NCBI GenBank assembly: GCA_034231615.1
Contig: CM067315.1
Location: forward strand, 16,657,513-16,721,512
DNA length: 64,000 nt
Direction of reading: 5' to 3'
From: Meghimatium bilineatum
Taxonomy: Eukaryota > Mollusca > Gastropoda > Stylommatophora > Philomycidae
The number at the start of each line of letters is the position of its first letter. Position 1 is the stretch's first letter. The notes under the pieces are model-generated. The model ran no database searches. It saw only the letters and a list, made by a program, of their open reading frames with translations, and was not told the origin of the DNA. A program made the translations under genes and the position numbers. Below are positions 34,681-46,015 of the stretch, one piece after another.

Positions 34681-36210
34681 AGTGTTCAAGCTGTGTTCTT
34701 CTCAGCACATGCTGAGTATGTTTACGAAAGTAATGTATTTGTTATACTGTGTCGGATGACTTTTTTCTATTATGAACTATTCGAAAGTGCATGGATCCTC
34801 ACCTTTACACACACACATATATATATATATATATATGCGTATTGAATACAAATAATCTAGAAAAGAGCTTTTTTCAATGCGGAAGTGATGATATCATAAA
34901 CCCTAAAGCAGAAGAAGAACAAATCAACCAACATAGGAAATCAAGATTTTCAGGAACCGTGATAGGAAATAACAGAAACTGCAATGGCCGTTCATCAAGA
35001 AATAAGAAATGATTTAAAAGACTGGAGAGATAAATCATATTCAATGTAAGATATTTCACGTGTCGGAGAATACTCATCTACCCTTAGCCCAAGAACACGT
35101 TCTTTGTACGGATATTTCTGAGAAAATATAACTATTATCAAGAGACTAATTATTTCCAACTAGTTCACCGTATACTCAACTGTAGAGGGAATCGACCAAC
35201 CCACGGGACATGAACATACTGAATCTCCATATGATTAAGTTTAGTATGAATATTATCCAAATATTTCTATTGTGTATGAATGTGATATTGTGTTAGACAG
35301 GATATTAATATGTGTTATTATTTGAAAATGTTAATTAACCTTTTGAAGATAGCTTTTTTTAGCAGATTAACCTAATTCCTTTCTGACGAGGTAAATAAAG
35401 TTGAGCTATGATTTATTCGTAAACAAACAACATGTGATATTAATGTATTCCCAAATGTGAAATAGAATGTGAAGGAAAAGAGAAAGATTATTGGTAGCGC
35501 TAAGAAATTATTAAGAGGTTGTTTGTGACAAACTATGAGACAACGGTACGCCTTTACTAATGTCCATTTAAGAAATGTTGGCTGTGGTTACGAGTACCGT
35601 TTTAAAATCAAGTTCGAACACAATCAAATGCTATGAAAGAAAGAGAAGTTACAGATGTCTTATTTTATGTTTTTAAGACTCGTGAAATAGAGCCAAATAG
35701 CTAGTGTGTGATGATTCGTTGGTCTCTAACATAGAAAGTTTTTAAGAAGTTGGCAGCCTAATATAAATGAAGTGATCTATTCAGCCCGTAAGAATAACAC
35801 TTACAGTTATTGGGATTCCTAACCATAATCGCATACAATCTTAACCATAAACGGTTACAAAATAAACAAATGGTAAACTTAGACCGAATATTGTTAAATT
35901 CAATTGATGTTTACTTTGTTTTAACAGGTTCACTATGCTTTCCCCTTGTCTTTCTGCAAATGTCGTATATATATTTGTCTATGAAGCAATCACAGAAAAC
36001 TGATTCCATCTGCCTTTCTTCTCTGAAAATCATATCGATCAATCGTCATATTCTCACAATAATGGCCGTTGTTATCATGCCAGTACAACAACGTTTACAA
36101 AATTACATATTTATGCCTTTAATCGTCTATCCGGAATAGCTCAGTTCGCTGCAACGTCAGTTTTTTTTACTAAAAATTTCCTGTGTTCGTTCCAAGAGAC
36201 GTTTGGTTGT
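34681..36210. other. Unassigned sequence
   Basis: Contains a short CA/TA microsatellite (34808-34836). The 109-codon frame at 35810-36139 has no recognisable domain. Nothing else identified. Confidence 0.4.
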
Positions 36211-36211
36211 T

Positions 36212-36327
<116 letters not shown>

Positions 36328-36502
36328 ACATAACAACATGGTCGCTACATTATTATAAGAAAACTATTCGCGTCTATTTGTTTGTTTTTTAGGGACATAA
36401 ACGTATGTGTTCAATCACGTAGGCCTACATATATCTGTAACGGGCATAATGTGTTATCATCATTTTGCTACTGACATGTTTCGTAATAATATATTCCTTT
36501 TT

Positions 36503-36877
36503 TTACCCGGGCGGGCAACGTCGGGTAGTACTTCTATAGTCTAAATATAAACCAGCATCTTCCCGTATGTTCTTTTTAAACTCTTCAAAACCTGTCAGTT
36601 TGTTAATGAAACACATCACAATACATGTCACAGATATCACTGATACACTTTTCTCTTTAGCTGTATTCATTCCATCAGTCATCTCCAGTGTGTGGTACAA
36701 AATGTTCAACATTGATGCCACCAGAAAATTCACAGAAATCTCATAGAATATGACAGCATCCCGTTGCAAAACTGCTCTTGAGGAAATATCATCTTTCAGA
36801 CTTTTAACTGTTTCAGAAACAAACGTAGCAATTTTTCCTTCGCACGCAATGACAACTACTAAGGAATAGCAGACATA
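36503..36877 (-). other. Unrecognised 125-codon open stretch, possible exon fragment
   Basis: On the minus strand this is open from a stop at 36878-36880 to a stop at 36503. The peptide has mixed, protein-like composition: CYSLVVVIACEGKIATFVSE, then VKSLKDDISSRAV, FYEISVNFLVASMLNILYHT, VSVISVTCIVMCFINKLTGF, FKKNIREDAGLYL. Two hydrophobic stretches could be membrane segments. A pyrimidine-rich run ending in TTAG (about 36864-36878) could serve as a splice acceptor. I recognise no family. Chance opening, an exon of a host gene, or a transposon fragment are all possible. Confidence 0.3.
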
Positions 36878-37094
36878 TTACCCTTGCAAATATCTCTGCT
36901 CTTCTTAGTAGAATAGCATGGAGTAAAATAATTGCTTGTTACGTGATGTTTTTCCTGTTCTTATACTCTTATCTAAATAGAATCATTATATATCTTTGTG
37001 GCTTATAATCTGCTTCTTAATTTTGTTGTTGCTTTAATTCCGTCAAATGTTTGTTGTATGCCTTATATTTTCCTGACTATAAAATTTCCCCTTG

Positions 37095-37490
37095 CTACCC
37101 TCTGAACACTTCTCTCTCTGTACAACACTCTGAACATTTCTCTCTCTGTACAACACTCTGAACACTTCTCTCTCTGTACAACACTCTGAACACTTCTCTC
37201 TCTGTACAACACTCTGAACACTTCTCTCTCTGTACAACACTCTGAACACTTCTCTCTCTGTACACCACTCTGAACACTTCTCTCTCTGTACAACACTCTG
37301 AACACTTCTCTCTCTGTACAAGACTCTGAACATTTCTCTCTCTGTACAACACTCTGAACACTTCTCTCTCTGTACAACACTCTGAACACTTCTCTCTCTG
37401 TACAACACTCTGAACACCTCTCTCTGTACAACACTCTGAACACTTCTCTCTCTGTACAACACTCTGAACATTTCTCTCTTGGTACAATAA
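37095..37490. repeat. Minisatellite, 28-bp pyrimidine-rich unit
   Basis: About 14 units of TGAACACTTCTCTCTCTGTA plus CAACACTC; one unit is 2-bp shorter (CACCTCTCTCTG, near 37420). Minus-strand frames of 126-170 codons here follow from the period lacking stops. A degenerate C/T-rich zone continues to about 37745. Confidence 0.95.
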
Positions 37491-37750
37491 CATCCTTCTC
37501 TCTGCGCCTTTCGAACTTGGTAAATATTGTCTCTCTGCATATTCCCTCTGTACACTGTCCTCCTGTCTAAACTGCCCTCTTTACATTGTTCACTTTATAG
37601 ATTTCCTCTTTATAGATTCCCTCTCCCTCTACTGACTCTCTCAGGTTTCGTGTATAAAGATTTTCTCTCTAAACTGCCTTCTATATTCTTTTATTTCTAC
37701 ACTGCTCTCGCTACAGATTCCTCTCTACAGATGATTCCCTCTCTGAGCTG
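37491..37750. repeat. C/T-rich degenerate tract
   Basis: Loosely repetitive CTCTCT/CCTCT-rich sequence with occasional AACTGCCCTC and TACAGATTCC blocks, continuing the adjacent minisatellite in composition. Confidence 0.6.
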
Positions 37751-37754
37751 TTTT

Positions 37755-38090
37755 TTAAAATTTTCTTTGCATATCTTTTATGTTTGTCTTTGTCATTACG
37801 CCAATCTCGCTCAACCTTGAGATTGACGTTGATTCACGCTTTTCAAAATGTAAGCAAACGTCCATCAGAGCATTAATTTTGTCAGAACAATCCATTGATG
37901 TACCTTTTGACACTGCGGTCATGCTCACTAATGTATCATCTCGCTCGTTACCCTCAACACCCGCATGTCCGGGTCGAATATAAAGGAAATCTGTATAGTC
38001 TGAGATTGTGTCAACAACTCCACCCATTGACAGCGGAAGACTCCACGCTTCAATGTGTCGGTGCTTGTGCAATGACGGCGGACGACATTA
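37755..38090 (-). mobile_element. RNase H-like retroelement fragment
   Basis: Minus strand 105-codon frame with IRPGHAGVEGNERDDTLVSM, the GHAG(V)xGNExAD block that surrounds the late catalytic/structural residues of RNase H in retroelements, here D-D-T in place of A-D-x-L. It continues with INALMDVCLHFEKRESTSIS. A related frame is at 54.35-54.62 kb (same KYHAGVRVNERVDLLAG block). No YTDGS-type start remains, so this is a C-terminal fragment. Confidence 0.6.
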
Positions 38091-38243
38091 TCTAACATTA
38101 GATAAAGAGGTTCTTTATTTTAGCAAATAACCATATATTCATCTTCATCTTTCTCTGATCTTCATATTCTCCGCCCGTATATATTTTCGCTCTCTTCACA
38201 ATATTGAATAATAATCATGTTTCCATATAGTTCAATTCATCTT

Positions 38244-38444
38244 GGCCGTCTACAGTATAAAACCTACTAGCTAATTGGAAATATAACGTTCTTAATGACT
38301 CATTTAACAATTCTTTTGATTTCTTTGACTGTCACACAAAGTATAATTGTACTTCCCAATTAAAATCACGGGATGAGTCAAATGAGTCATTAACAATGCT
38401 CAATTTCAAATTAGCCATTAGGTCTTATATTGTAGATGGTCATG
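38244..38444. mobile_element. Foldback MITE family M1, copy 2
   Basis: About 200 bp with ~60-bp terminal inverted repeats of roughly 80 per cent identity: the left arm reads CCGTCTACAGTATAAAACC and ends TTAATGACTCATTT; the right arm is the complement of CCATCTACAATATAAGACC ending TTAATGACTCATTT. No coding capacity. Confidence 0.85.
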
Positions 38445-38910
38445 ATTTTACCGTCTTTCTGGTATATTCTATTTTATAAATCCTTTAATGGCTTCAATAT
38501 TTTAAACATTTTTTGGGCTTTAATGTAATAAGTAAAACAGAGTTTGTCTTTGAAGTGTGCATTTAATATATTTTCGTTTTCTATTTTCAGATGTTTCGAA
38601 GCAGGTCAGCTTATTGGTTGGCAGAGTGAGCTGTTTAGCAGATTGTTGCTTTGAAGCAGAAAGTACAAGCAGCTTTCCGAGGCTTCTGTGATTTGAATAA
38701 TTTCTGTGCCAGACGTACGGATATATATCACTGAGGCATTGTGATCACATCGTGTGGCCGTTGATTTAACTACAATTCACACACCTTAGTCCATGTTTTT
38801 ACATTTCAATTCCATTTCCACACTTTAACTCTGCCTCACATGCTAGTCATATCCCTACATTTAACTCACCGTCGTCATACATCGTTTAAAGCTATGAAAT
38901 CACACTATTT
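38445..38910. other. Unassigned sequence
   Basis: Nothing recognised. Confidence 0.4.
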
Positions 38911-38914
38911 TTGA

Positions 38915-39010
38915 CAGTTTAGGTGCCGCTTCGTTGATAGGGACGACGTACATATGCAGTAATCCGGGCACAATGAAGTCACTCCTATACAACTTTTCAA
39001 CACTGAATTC
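38915..39010 (+). mobile_element. SINE S2 tail fragment
   Basis: The piece GTTGATAGGGACG, later GGGCACAATGAAGTCA and ACTTTTCAAC, matches the 3' part of the element at 51.96-52.17 kb. Confidence 0.5.
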
Positions 39011-39935
39011 AACCCCATATTTATCACATGTCCGCACGATTACCTCACATCCCCACACTAATCTCCCATTCAACGATTAACTCACATCCCCACATTACGT
39101 TTAAGTAGTGAGTGAAACGAGAAAACCAGAATGGAACGCCCCTTAAGTGTGATGCTTCTCTTATCCTTATATATTTATAGATGTCTGTGGTTCAACACAT
39201 ATAGTACTCGTACTTTGAAATCAATCTAGTGCGTCAGAAAACAATTACTTGCTGTACGAATGATTCCCACCACTGTACTAGAAAAATAACATTAATTATT
39301 TTAATCTGTCAGAGAGTGTTGTTCCTGCGCTGTTGTTTCTTCAACTTCTCTAACGCGCGCTCTGTTCTTAAACGGCTATTGATCACGTTAGTCACCCGAG
39401 GCAAGATTTACACACAACAGTGGCTTTTAAAATCTCTTAAACGCATTATAACCAGAAAGAACAATAAAGAATGCTTTGTAAAATAAACAAAGCAGAAATG
39501 AGAATATGACGGAAACCATACCACAATATCAAATCACACAAAAGCAATTCGTCCAGTTGATCAGACAAAGTAAATGGCTACCAAGATGGCTTCTTCTAAG
39601 GTTACATCATTGTATCAGCACAGATCTGAAACTACAATTCACAGAGTTCAAAGCACCAGCGCTCTGCGTATTCCAACTCAGAGAAGTTCATTCTGGCAAA
39701 GGTATGCCAATTATGTTCTGTAACCTGGTAATTTTTGTCACTCCGCCTGTACTGTCAGGATGATTAAATAACACATGTAATGTTTTAATGTTGTGTCTTA
39801 AGCATCTTGATGGTAGCTGATATTCAGCCGAGTATAAACAGTAATAGCATCAGGTGTTACTCCTTATTCCTCCTCTACTTCTGTGTTAATTCTTAAACTC
39901 CTGCTACTTATCAGGATAAAGTCACGGTAACGGAA
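39011..39935. other. Unassigned sequence
   Basis: Open frames at 39229-39486 and 39506-39763 have no recognisable domain. Nothing else identified. Confidence 0.4.
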
Positions 39936-39939
39936 TACG

Positions 39940-40070
39940 TTAGGTTATGGTTTACAGCTTAGCTGCGATATATGCGCCTTTCAATCTGATTCATTCGTCT
40001 TTAGAATATCTTTTGGGTCAATTTGATCATATATGGAGAAAGGGCAGTTACTACAGCCCTCCCCCCCCCT
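39940..40070 (-). repeat. Repeat R1, degraded partial copy
   Basis: TATGGTTTACAGCTTAGCTG then GCGATATATGCGCCTTTC corresponds to the complement of the R1 region TCAGGCCGAAAGGCGCAGAT..GTAAACCAT. Ends near a poly-C run at 40062-40070. Confidence 0.5.
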
Positions 40071-40334
40071 TTTTCAACCAAAATTATTCCTTAGTCATTT
40101 TCGACATACATGGCAAGTTACAGATTCTTTTTTTACCTTTCATTTCGGGCCTTTGTATCACGCTGGCAATATTGTTAACTATTACTGTGGATAAAGCAAT
40201 TCATAAATACCTCATAAATATGTGGTTCAAAAATACCTCAGTTCTTATCTTTCATTATTGTCAAATAAGGATTGAAGCAATTAAGCAGAAGCGATAATTC
40301 TTCTATTCTTATCTTCCATTATTATCATATAAGG

Positions 40335-40560
40335 ATTCATTATCGTGTGACATATTCTTTCCAGAAAGTGGTTTTCCTTTTGGACTCTCTGATCACTCCG
40401 CGATTCTGGGTGAGTTGTCCTACCACAGCTAGAGATAAGTTTAAACAATCTGATATATAATTGCACGTTCGTCGTCTTGGGCGCCCTCTTCCCCTGCTGC
40501 CGTTAGTTCTGCCTTCAGCTATTATTTTTTTTCATGCTGTTATATCTCTTTAAATGACCA
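40335..40560 (-). mobile_element. LINE family E, 3' end, degraded
   Basis: GTGTGACATATTCTTTCCAG, GAACTCTCTG-like and TATATCTCTTTAAATGACCA match, with changes, the 3' end of the better copy at 47.8-48.05 kb (same orientation). Confidence 0.6.
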
Positions 40561-40724
40561 AAATAAACCTAAGCTATCTATCTGTTATGATATTGTTAAG
40601 GAACCAGTCCTCTTCGACGTTTATTGATCTTGACAAGATAAGGATTGAAGTAATTAGAAAAAATAATACCTCGTTTATTTTCTTCCATTATTATCAGAAT
40701 CTTCCATTATTGTCAGATAAGTCA

Positions 40725-41095
40725 TCATCATCATCACGTTCCATGACGGCTTGCGTAGGCGGTCTTGGCTTTCCACAGCTCTCTGTCCACAGTATTATGT
40801 ATCACGATCGTTGTTGTTTCCCTGACGTGCCAGTTTGTCAAAATGTCTAATATTTTCTCACGTTGTCGTCCTCTGTCGCTGTTGCCTTCAATTTTGCTTG
40901 TTGTGACTATGTTCTCCAAACCTGCCTGTCTCATAAAGTGGCCAAAAAAAGAAGATTGTCTTTTTCTTTTATTATTGATTAAGGTTCGTTTCGCATTCCA
41001 CTCTGTCAGCACCTCTACAGTAGTTTTTCTGGCAGCCCATGGTATTCTCAGCATTCTTCTATAGAACCACATCTCTATTGCCTCTAATTTTCCAC
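40725..41095 (-). mobile_element. LINE family A' (RTE-like), 3' fragment
   Basis: Minus strand 112-codon frame (40734-41072) reads MWFYRRMLRIPWAARKTTVE, then EWNAKRTLINNKRKRQSSFF, GHFMRQAGLENIVTT, GRQREKILDILTNW, DRELWKAKTAYASRHGT, i.e. an almost unbroken C-terminus. It ends in a (TGA)n/(ATG)n-like tail (ATCATCATCATCA on the plus strand, 40728-40740). It sits inside the ~60-bp tandem repeat. Confidence 0.88.
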
Positions 41096-41254
41096 TTTAT
41101 CAGATAAGTATTGAAGCAATTAATCAGAAAAACTAATTACTCTGTTCTTTTTTTCCATGATTATCAGAAAAGGATTGAAATAATCAACTAGAAACATTAA
41201 TTCTTTGGTTCGTATCTTCCATTATTTTCTGATTAGGATTTCGCCTGTTTGGTG

Positions 41255-41520
41255 CTAGGGCTCTAAAGGAAAGCAAAGAATATCGATACTCTTTGCCATT
41301 TTCTATGTTGCAAGAGGCGACTAATGTAATAATGGGGTGGAGTTGGCTGTCTTATCCAATATAGAATTAAAATTACCAAGAAATCAAGCTAAAGTCGGAT
41401 GTGTCAGGCCGAACGACGCATATATCGCAGAAATGTTTTAAATCATGACACAACGTATTTATTTCTCCGGACTTCTAATCTTCAGGGGTTTGAGATCAAA
41501 CGCGGAGAAAGAAGAAAAGA
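41255..41520 (+). repeat. Repeat R1 copy
   Basis: Landmarks AGGAAAGCAAAGAATA, GCAAGAGGCGACTAATG, GGGGTGGAGTTGGCTGTC, GGATGTGTCAGGCCGAACGA and AATCATGACACAACGTA are in the same order as the best copy at 7.69 kb, about 75 per cent identical by eye. Confidence 0.8.
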
Positions 41521-42225
41521 TGTGGATTTATATTTGACAAATTATGCTTACCGTAACAATTGTTCACCCCCATACATACAGGGAAGTGTTGTAGGATTCA
41601 ACTCCCGGACCCGCCATTAGAAACACATAATATAACATCTAGTACTAAGAAGCAAGTAAACAAGAGAGTACCACCCATGCATCCCTTTCAATTTCAGCGG
41701 CTTTCCCCTCAGACAGGTCAATAAGCACCTACCCAGATTTAGAAAATTCTGGCCGATATTGTTAAATCTATGAGACCATGGCCGGACTCCAGTAATGACC
41801 TGTGTAAAGAAATGTAAACAATACCTGAAAGTCTGATTTTGATCATTGTCATGAATTTCTTTGGTCTGCCTTGGCTTTTTTGGCATGCGATTCCGAGCAT
41901 AATAAAAAAAATTCTACAATAATCAAATACGTCACGAATGAAGTCTTGTTTACCTCGTGTACAAAGATCTTTCTTTCCGACGGTCTCGGTCAGAAAGTAC
42001 AGCAGTGAACTAACAGATATCCAATTGGAGAAATAATTCTCCTTCATTCGTGCCATCCGTCACTTTTTTACTTACCGAAATTAGTACTATTTACCAATAA
42101 TGAATTACTTTCAGTCTCGTTTCACATTCATTTTGTTCACCTTAAGTTATCTTTTATCACACTTTTACTTACAATCAATTTTATCTTTTAGCACATCGTT
42201 ATATACTTAAATTTTCTCTTTTCTC
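41521..42225. other. Unassigned sequence
   Basis: No recognised element; the short minus frames at 41617-41886 and 41739-42056 overlap and show no domain. Confidence 0.4.
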
Positions 42226-42234
42226 AGGTACTTA

Positions 42235-43180
42235 AATACTTTAGTTGTGTATTTTATCAAACAACTAAACACCTTAGTTGTGTATTTTATCAAACATCTA
42301 GACACCTTAGTTGTCTATTTTATCAAACAACTAAACACCTTAGTTGTGTATTTTATCAAACAACTAAACACCTTAGTTGTGTATTTTATCAAACATCTAG
42401 ACACCTTAGTTGTCTATTTTATCAAACACCTATCATTTCTATTTTTTCACACACCTAAATAACATAGCTATCTATTTTATTACACACTTAAATACCTTAT
42501 GTTTCTCTTTTATCACACACTTAAATACCTCAGTTGTCTATTATTTTACTACACACTTAAATACCTTAGCTTTATATTTTATCACACACTTAATTACCTT
42601 AGTTTTTTTAATCTTTTATCAAACACTTAAATACCATGGTTTTCTTTTTATCACACACTTAAATACCTTCGTATTCTTTGTCATCACACACTTAAATACA
42701 TTGTTTTTTTTAATCACACACTTAAATACTGTAGTTGTCTATTTTATCACACACCTAAATACCGTAGTTGTCTAATTTATCACACATTTAAATACCTTAG
42801 TTTTTCTATTTATCACACACTTAAATTCCATAGTATTCTTTTTAGCACACATTTAACGACCTTAGTTATTTATTTTAGCACACACTTAAATACCTTAGTT
42901 TTCACCTTTATTAAACACATAAACACCATAGTTTTCGTTTATATCACAGATTTAAATACCTTAGTTGGCTCTTATCAAATATTTAAATAACTTAGTTTTC
43001 TCTTTTATCACATATTTAAATAAGTTTTCTCTTTTATCACACACTTAAATACCAACGTTTTCTCTTATATCTTATTTTTAAAATACCTTAATTGTCTATT
43101 TTATCACACATTTAAATACCTTAGTTTTCTCTTTTATCACACACTTAAATACCTTAGTTCTTTCTTTTATCATCATCATA
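42235..43180. repeat. 33-bp minisatellite, left block
   Basis: About 28 degenerate units of CACTTAAATACCTTAGTTTT plus CTCTTTTATCACA, with the first units being a CAAACAACTAAACACCTTAG variant. It continues after the LINE fragment at 44.04-44.18 kb. Confidence 0.93.
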
Positions 43181-43184
43181 ACGT

Positions 43185-44040
43185 GTCATGCAGGCTGGTG
43201 TAGGTGATCATGGCTCTCCACAGATCTGTCTCCAGTATTATGTACCACGCTCACTAATGTTTCCCTGTCGTGCCAGGTTGTCAAACTGTCTAATATTTTC
43301 TCACATTGTCGTCCTCTGTCTCTGTTGCCTATAATCTTGCCTGTTGTGACTATGGTCTCCAAACCTACCTGTCTCATGAAGTGGCCAAAAAATGAGCATT
43401 GTTTTTTTCCCTTATATTATTGATTAAGGTCAATTTCGCATTTGGATCATTCAACACCTCCACATTCGTTTTTCTAGCAGTCCGTGGTATTCTGAAAATT
43501 CTTCTATAGAACCAAATCTTTATTCCGTCTAATTTCCCACTATCCAGTTTGTTTATTGTCCAAGACTCGCAACCATATGTTAGTATAGGAGTTATATAGC
43601 ACTGCAGAACTCCTTCTCGCCTCTAATGACAAGGTTATATTGCACAATATATTTGCCATTTTTTCTGAATGTTTTTTTTGCCTGCCCTATTCTACTTCTT
43701 ATTTCTGTTGAACTTCTTCCATCTGCTGTAATCGTTGTACCTAATTAATTGAATTTTTGGACTTTTTTTAATACTATATCATTCACTGTGATCTTGCAAG
43801 GTGCGGTATTTTCTTTCTTTGAAATAACAATTACTTCTGTTTTCTTGATATTTAGGAAGAGTGACATTTTACTTTCTGTGACTAATACATTCATTAAATC
43901 TTGAAAGTCTTCCTCACTTTTTGTTAATCAGAACAGTGTAAACCAATATCTCAAATTATTTATGTTATGCCCTCCCACTGATATTCCATGGATATCAATT
44001 AATGCACGCATTATGTTTTCAACGTATAAAGAGAACAGGT
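43185..44040 (-). mobile_element. LINE family A' fragment inserted in the 33-bp array
   Basis: Minus strand, from 44.04 kb: a stretch encoding reverse-transcriptase C-terminal debris (43.6-44.04 kb), then YNSYTNIWLRVLDNKQTG-like sequence, a WFYRRIFRIPRTARKTNVE-like block (43.46-43.53 kb), and MRQVGLETIVTTGKIIGNRD, RGRQCEKILDSLTTW (43.2-43.38 kb). It ends next to ATCATCATCAT at 43171-43181. Both flanks are minisatellite units. Confidence 0.85.
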
Positions 44041-44175
44041 CTGGTCTCTTTTATCACACACGTAAATACCATAGTTTTCTTTTTTATCACACACTTAAAT
44101 ACCTTAGTTTTCTCTTTTAGCATACACTTAAATACCTTAGTTGTCTTTTTTATCACACATTAAAATATATTAGTG
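44041..44175. repeat. 33-bp minisatellite, right block
   Basis: Four units of the same CACACTTAAATACCTTAG type resume directly after the LINE fragment. Confidence 0.93.
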
Positions 44176-44740
44176 AATTCACTAACTTGGAAGAATCATA
44201 TCATCCAATTGGTAGAACAACAAAGAAATGCAACACAGATGCAAAATAGTATACCTCAACTTGGGGCAGATGTCTCCTATTTTTAAGAATAAATATTTGA
44301 GCATGAACACAATACTTCATTATATAAATCACTATGCTACCAATGTCAAATGTTGAAACTAACAACAGAATCCAAAATAAAACTTATTACAACAGAAATG
44401 ACTTGTCTACGTGGAATCTACGAGTAAAATTGAGAGACGAAAAGAAAACATGAGAAGACTAACAAACACAATGCCAATCCTGTATTATTTAAGAAAACAA
44501 AAGATTAAGTGGTTTTCACATGTTTCCAGACTAACATCAGAGAGTGTTCCTCATAAAGCATTGCTATACATCATGATGGATACAAAGCCAGGGACAGACC
44601 TTGCAAACGATGGAATACAAAATTAACAGTAACGGAAAACAAATATATATCATGCACACAAAAAAGCCATTCCCAGAGAACTCTTCTACCCCTGACGCTG
44701 CAAGGCATACAGAGATATAAAGCGAAAAGAAGAAAGAAAG
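44176..44740 (+). mobile_element. LINE family B, 3' fragment
   Basis: Plus strand: SKIKLITTEMTCLRG (about 44.36-44.41 kb), KENMRRLTNTMPILYYLRKQ, KIKWFSHVSRLTSESV (44.45-44.55 kb), then AIPRELFYPLTLQG near 44.68 kb. It matches the C-terminal end of the longer copy at 34.30-34.65 kb. Confidence 0.85.
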
Positions 44741-45625
44741 CTTTCAATACATTGAAAAAGTAATTTGTCGTTTTAGTTCATTTATAAATTCGTAATCACA
44801 CTTTCAAGTGAATATCTCAGAAACTGTCTATAAGATCGTAGAATTATCTGGCATGCAATATTAGCTTTGTCCGACGCAAGAATACTCTTATAATTTAGTT
44901 CATAACTGCTCTCGATTGTATATATATATATATATATAATTTATGTAGGGCCTTTATGAAGTCTGTCCACGAAATAATTTCTTCAAAATTCCCAATTTGA
45001 TGATTCTTGGAGGTTGATTATTGAAATAAATTGTCAGTAATTATCTTCCTATCGGATTACATGATATCAATATGTTATAAAATTGAATGTCTATTTTTAT
45101 TACTTTTAATTTCCGAAAAGAAACAAGGTCATTTTTAGCAAACATTATCAATGAATCACGCCTTATGACATATATGTCACGTCGTCAACTTTCATTTTTC
45201 TTCCTTGCTTGACATGAGTGCATTTTGAATCCTATTTAATTCAACGGAAAAAATATAATCTATGCAGACTAAGAGCCAATTGAGTCCTTATTTTATGGTC
45301 ATGAATATTACAATATAAATTACCCATCTTAGATTCTTTGCAAAAAAAGGTTAAAAGCGTAAAATGGTAACTTTCTATTTTGTTAAACATTTGCACTTAA
45401 AACTCATTTTGTGTTATATATGAATGTAAATTTGAAGAAAAAAAACTAACAAGAGAACACAATAACCAAACGTCAAATTAGGGATACGACTTTGACTGAA
45501 CCACAATTTCATACATATATTTGAGATACAGATATTTTGTTGTTCTTGCAAAAATAAAAACCCTATATGAAATTCAATATACTTATTTCATTACTTATGT
45601 TGGCCCATCTAATGATTTTAGTGAT
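44741..45625. other. Unassigned sequence
   Basis: AT-rich, including a short TA tract at about 44918-44938. No gene or element recognised. Confidence 0.4.
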
Positions 45626-45629
45626 TTTT

Positions 45630-46015
45630 ATTGATCATTATGAAATTAGTGGCAACAGAGATGTTGTTCTACAGAAGAATACTGAGAATACCATGGACTG
45701 CCAGAAAAACTAATGTAGAGGTGTTAAAAGAGTCAAATACGAAATGGAACTTAATCAACAATATAAGAAAAACGCAATCTTCCTTTTTTTTTGGCCACTT
45801 CATGAGACAGACAGGTTTAGAGAACATAGTCACAACAGGCAAAATTGTAAGCAACAGAGACAGAAGGCGACAACGTGAGAAAATATTAGACAGTTTGACA
45901 ACCTGGCACGGCAAGAAAACAACAACGACTTTGATACATTATACTCTGGACAGAAAGCTGTGGAGAGCCATGACCGCCTACCCCAGACGGCATGGCACCT
46001 GATGATGATGATTGG
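45630..46015 (+). mobile_element. LINE family A' (RTE-like), 3' end, best-preserved frame
   Basis: A single 123-codon frame (45631-46002): EMLFYRRILRIPWTARKTNV, EVLKESNTKWNLINNIRKTQ, GHFMRQTGLENIVTTGKIV, RRRQREKILDSLTTW, DRKLWRAMTAYPRRHGT and a stop, then GATGATGATGATT. Unlike other copies it has no interruption in this segment. It lacks everything upstream, so it is a 5'-truncated insertion. Confidence 0.9.

Larger units (their letters stand above)
40245..41245. repeat. ~60-bp tandem repeat split by two LINE fragments
   Basis: Units containing CTTCCATTATTATCAGATAA, GGATTGAAGCAATTA and AGAA..AATTC are found at 40245-40335, 40625-40720 and 41095-41245. The gaps hold LINE family E 3' debris (40335-40560) and an LINE A' fragment (40725-41095). 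Confidence 0.75.

Noticed and set aside
35810..36139. 109-codon ORF as a gene
   Set aside because: No recognisable domain, no neighbouring signals, AT-rich composition consistent with chance opening.
37043..37555. 170-codon minus-strand gene with EREVFRVLYRE repeats
   Set aside because: It is the translation of the 28-bp CT-rich minisatellite, open in all three phases.
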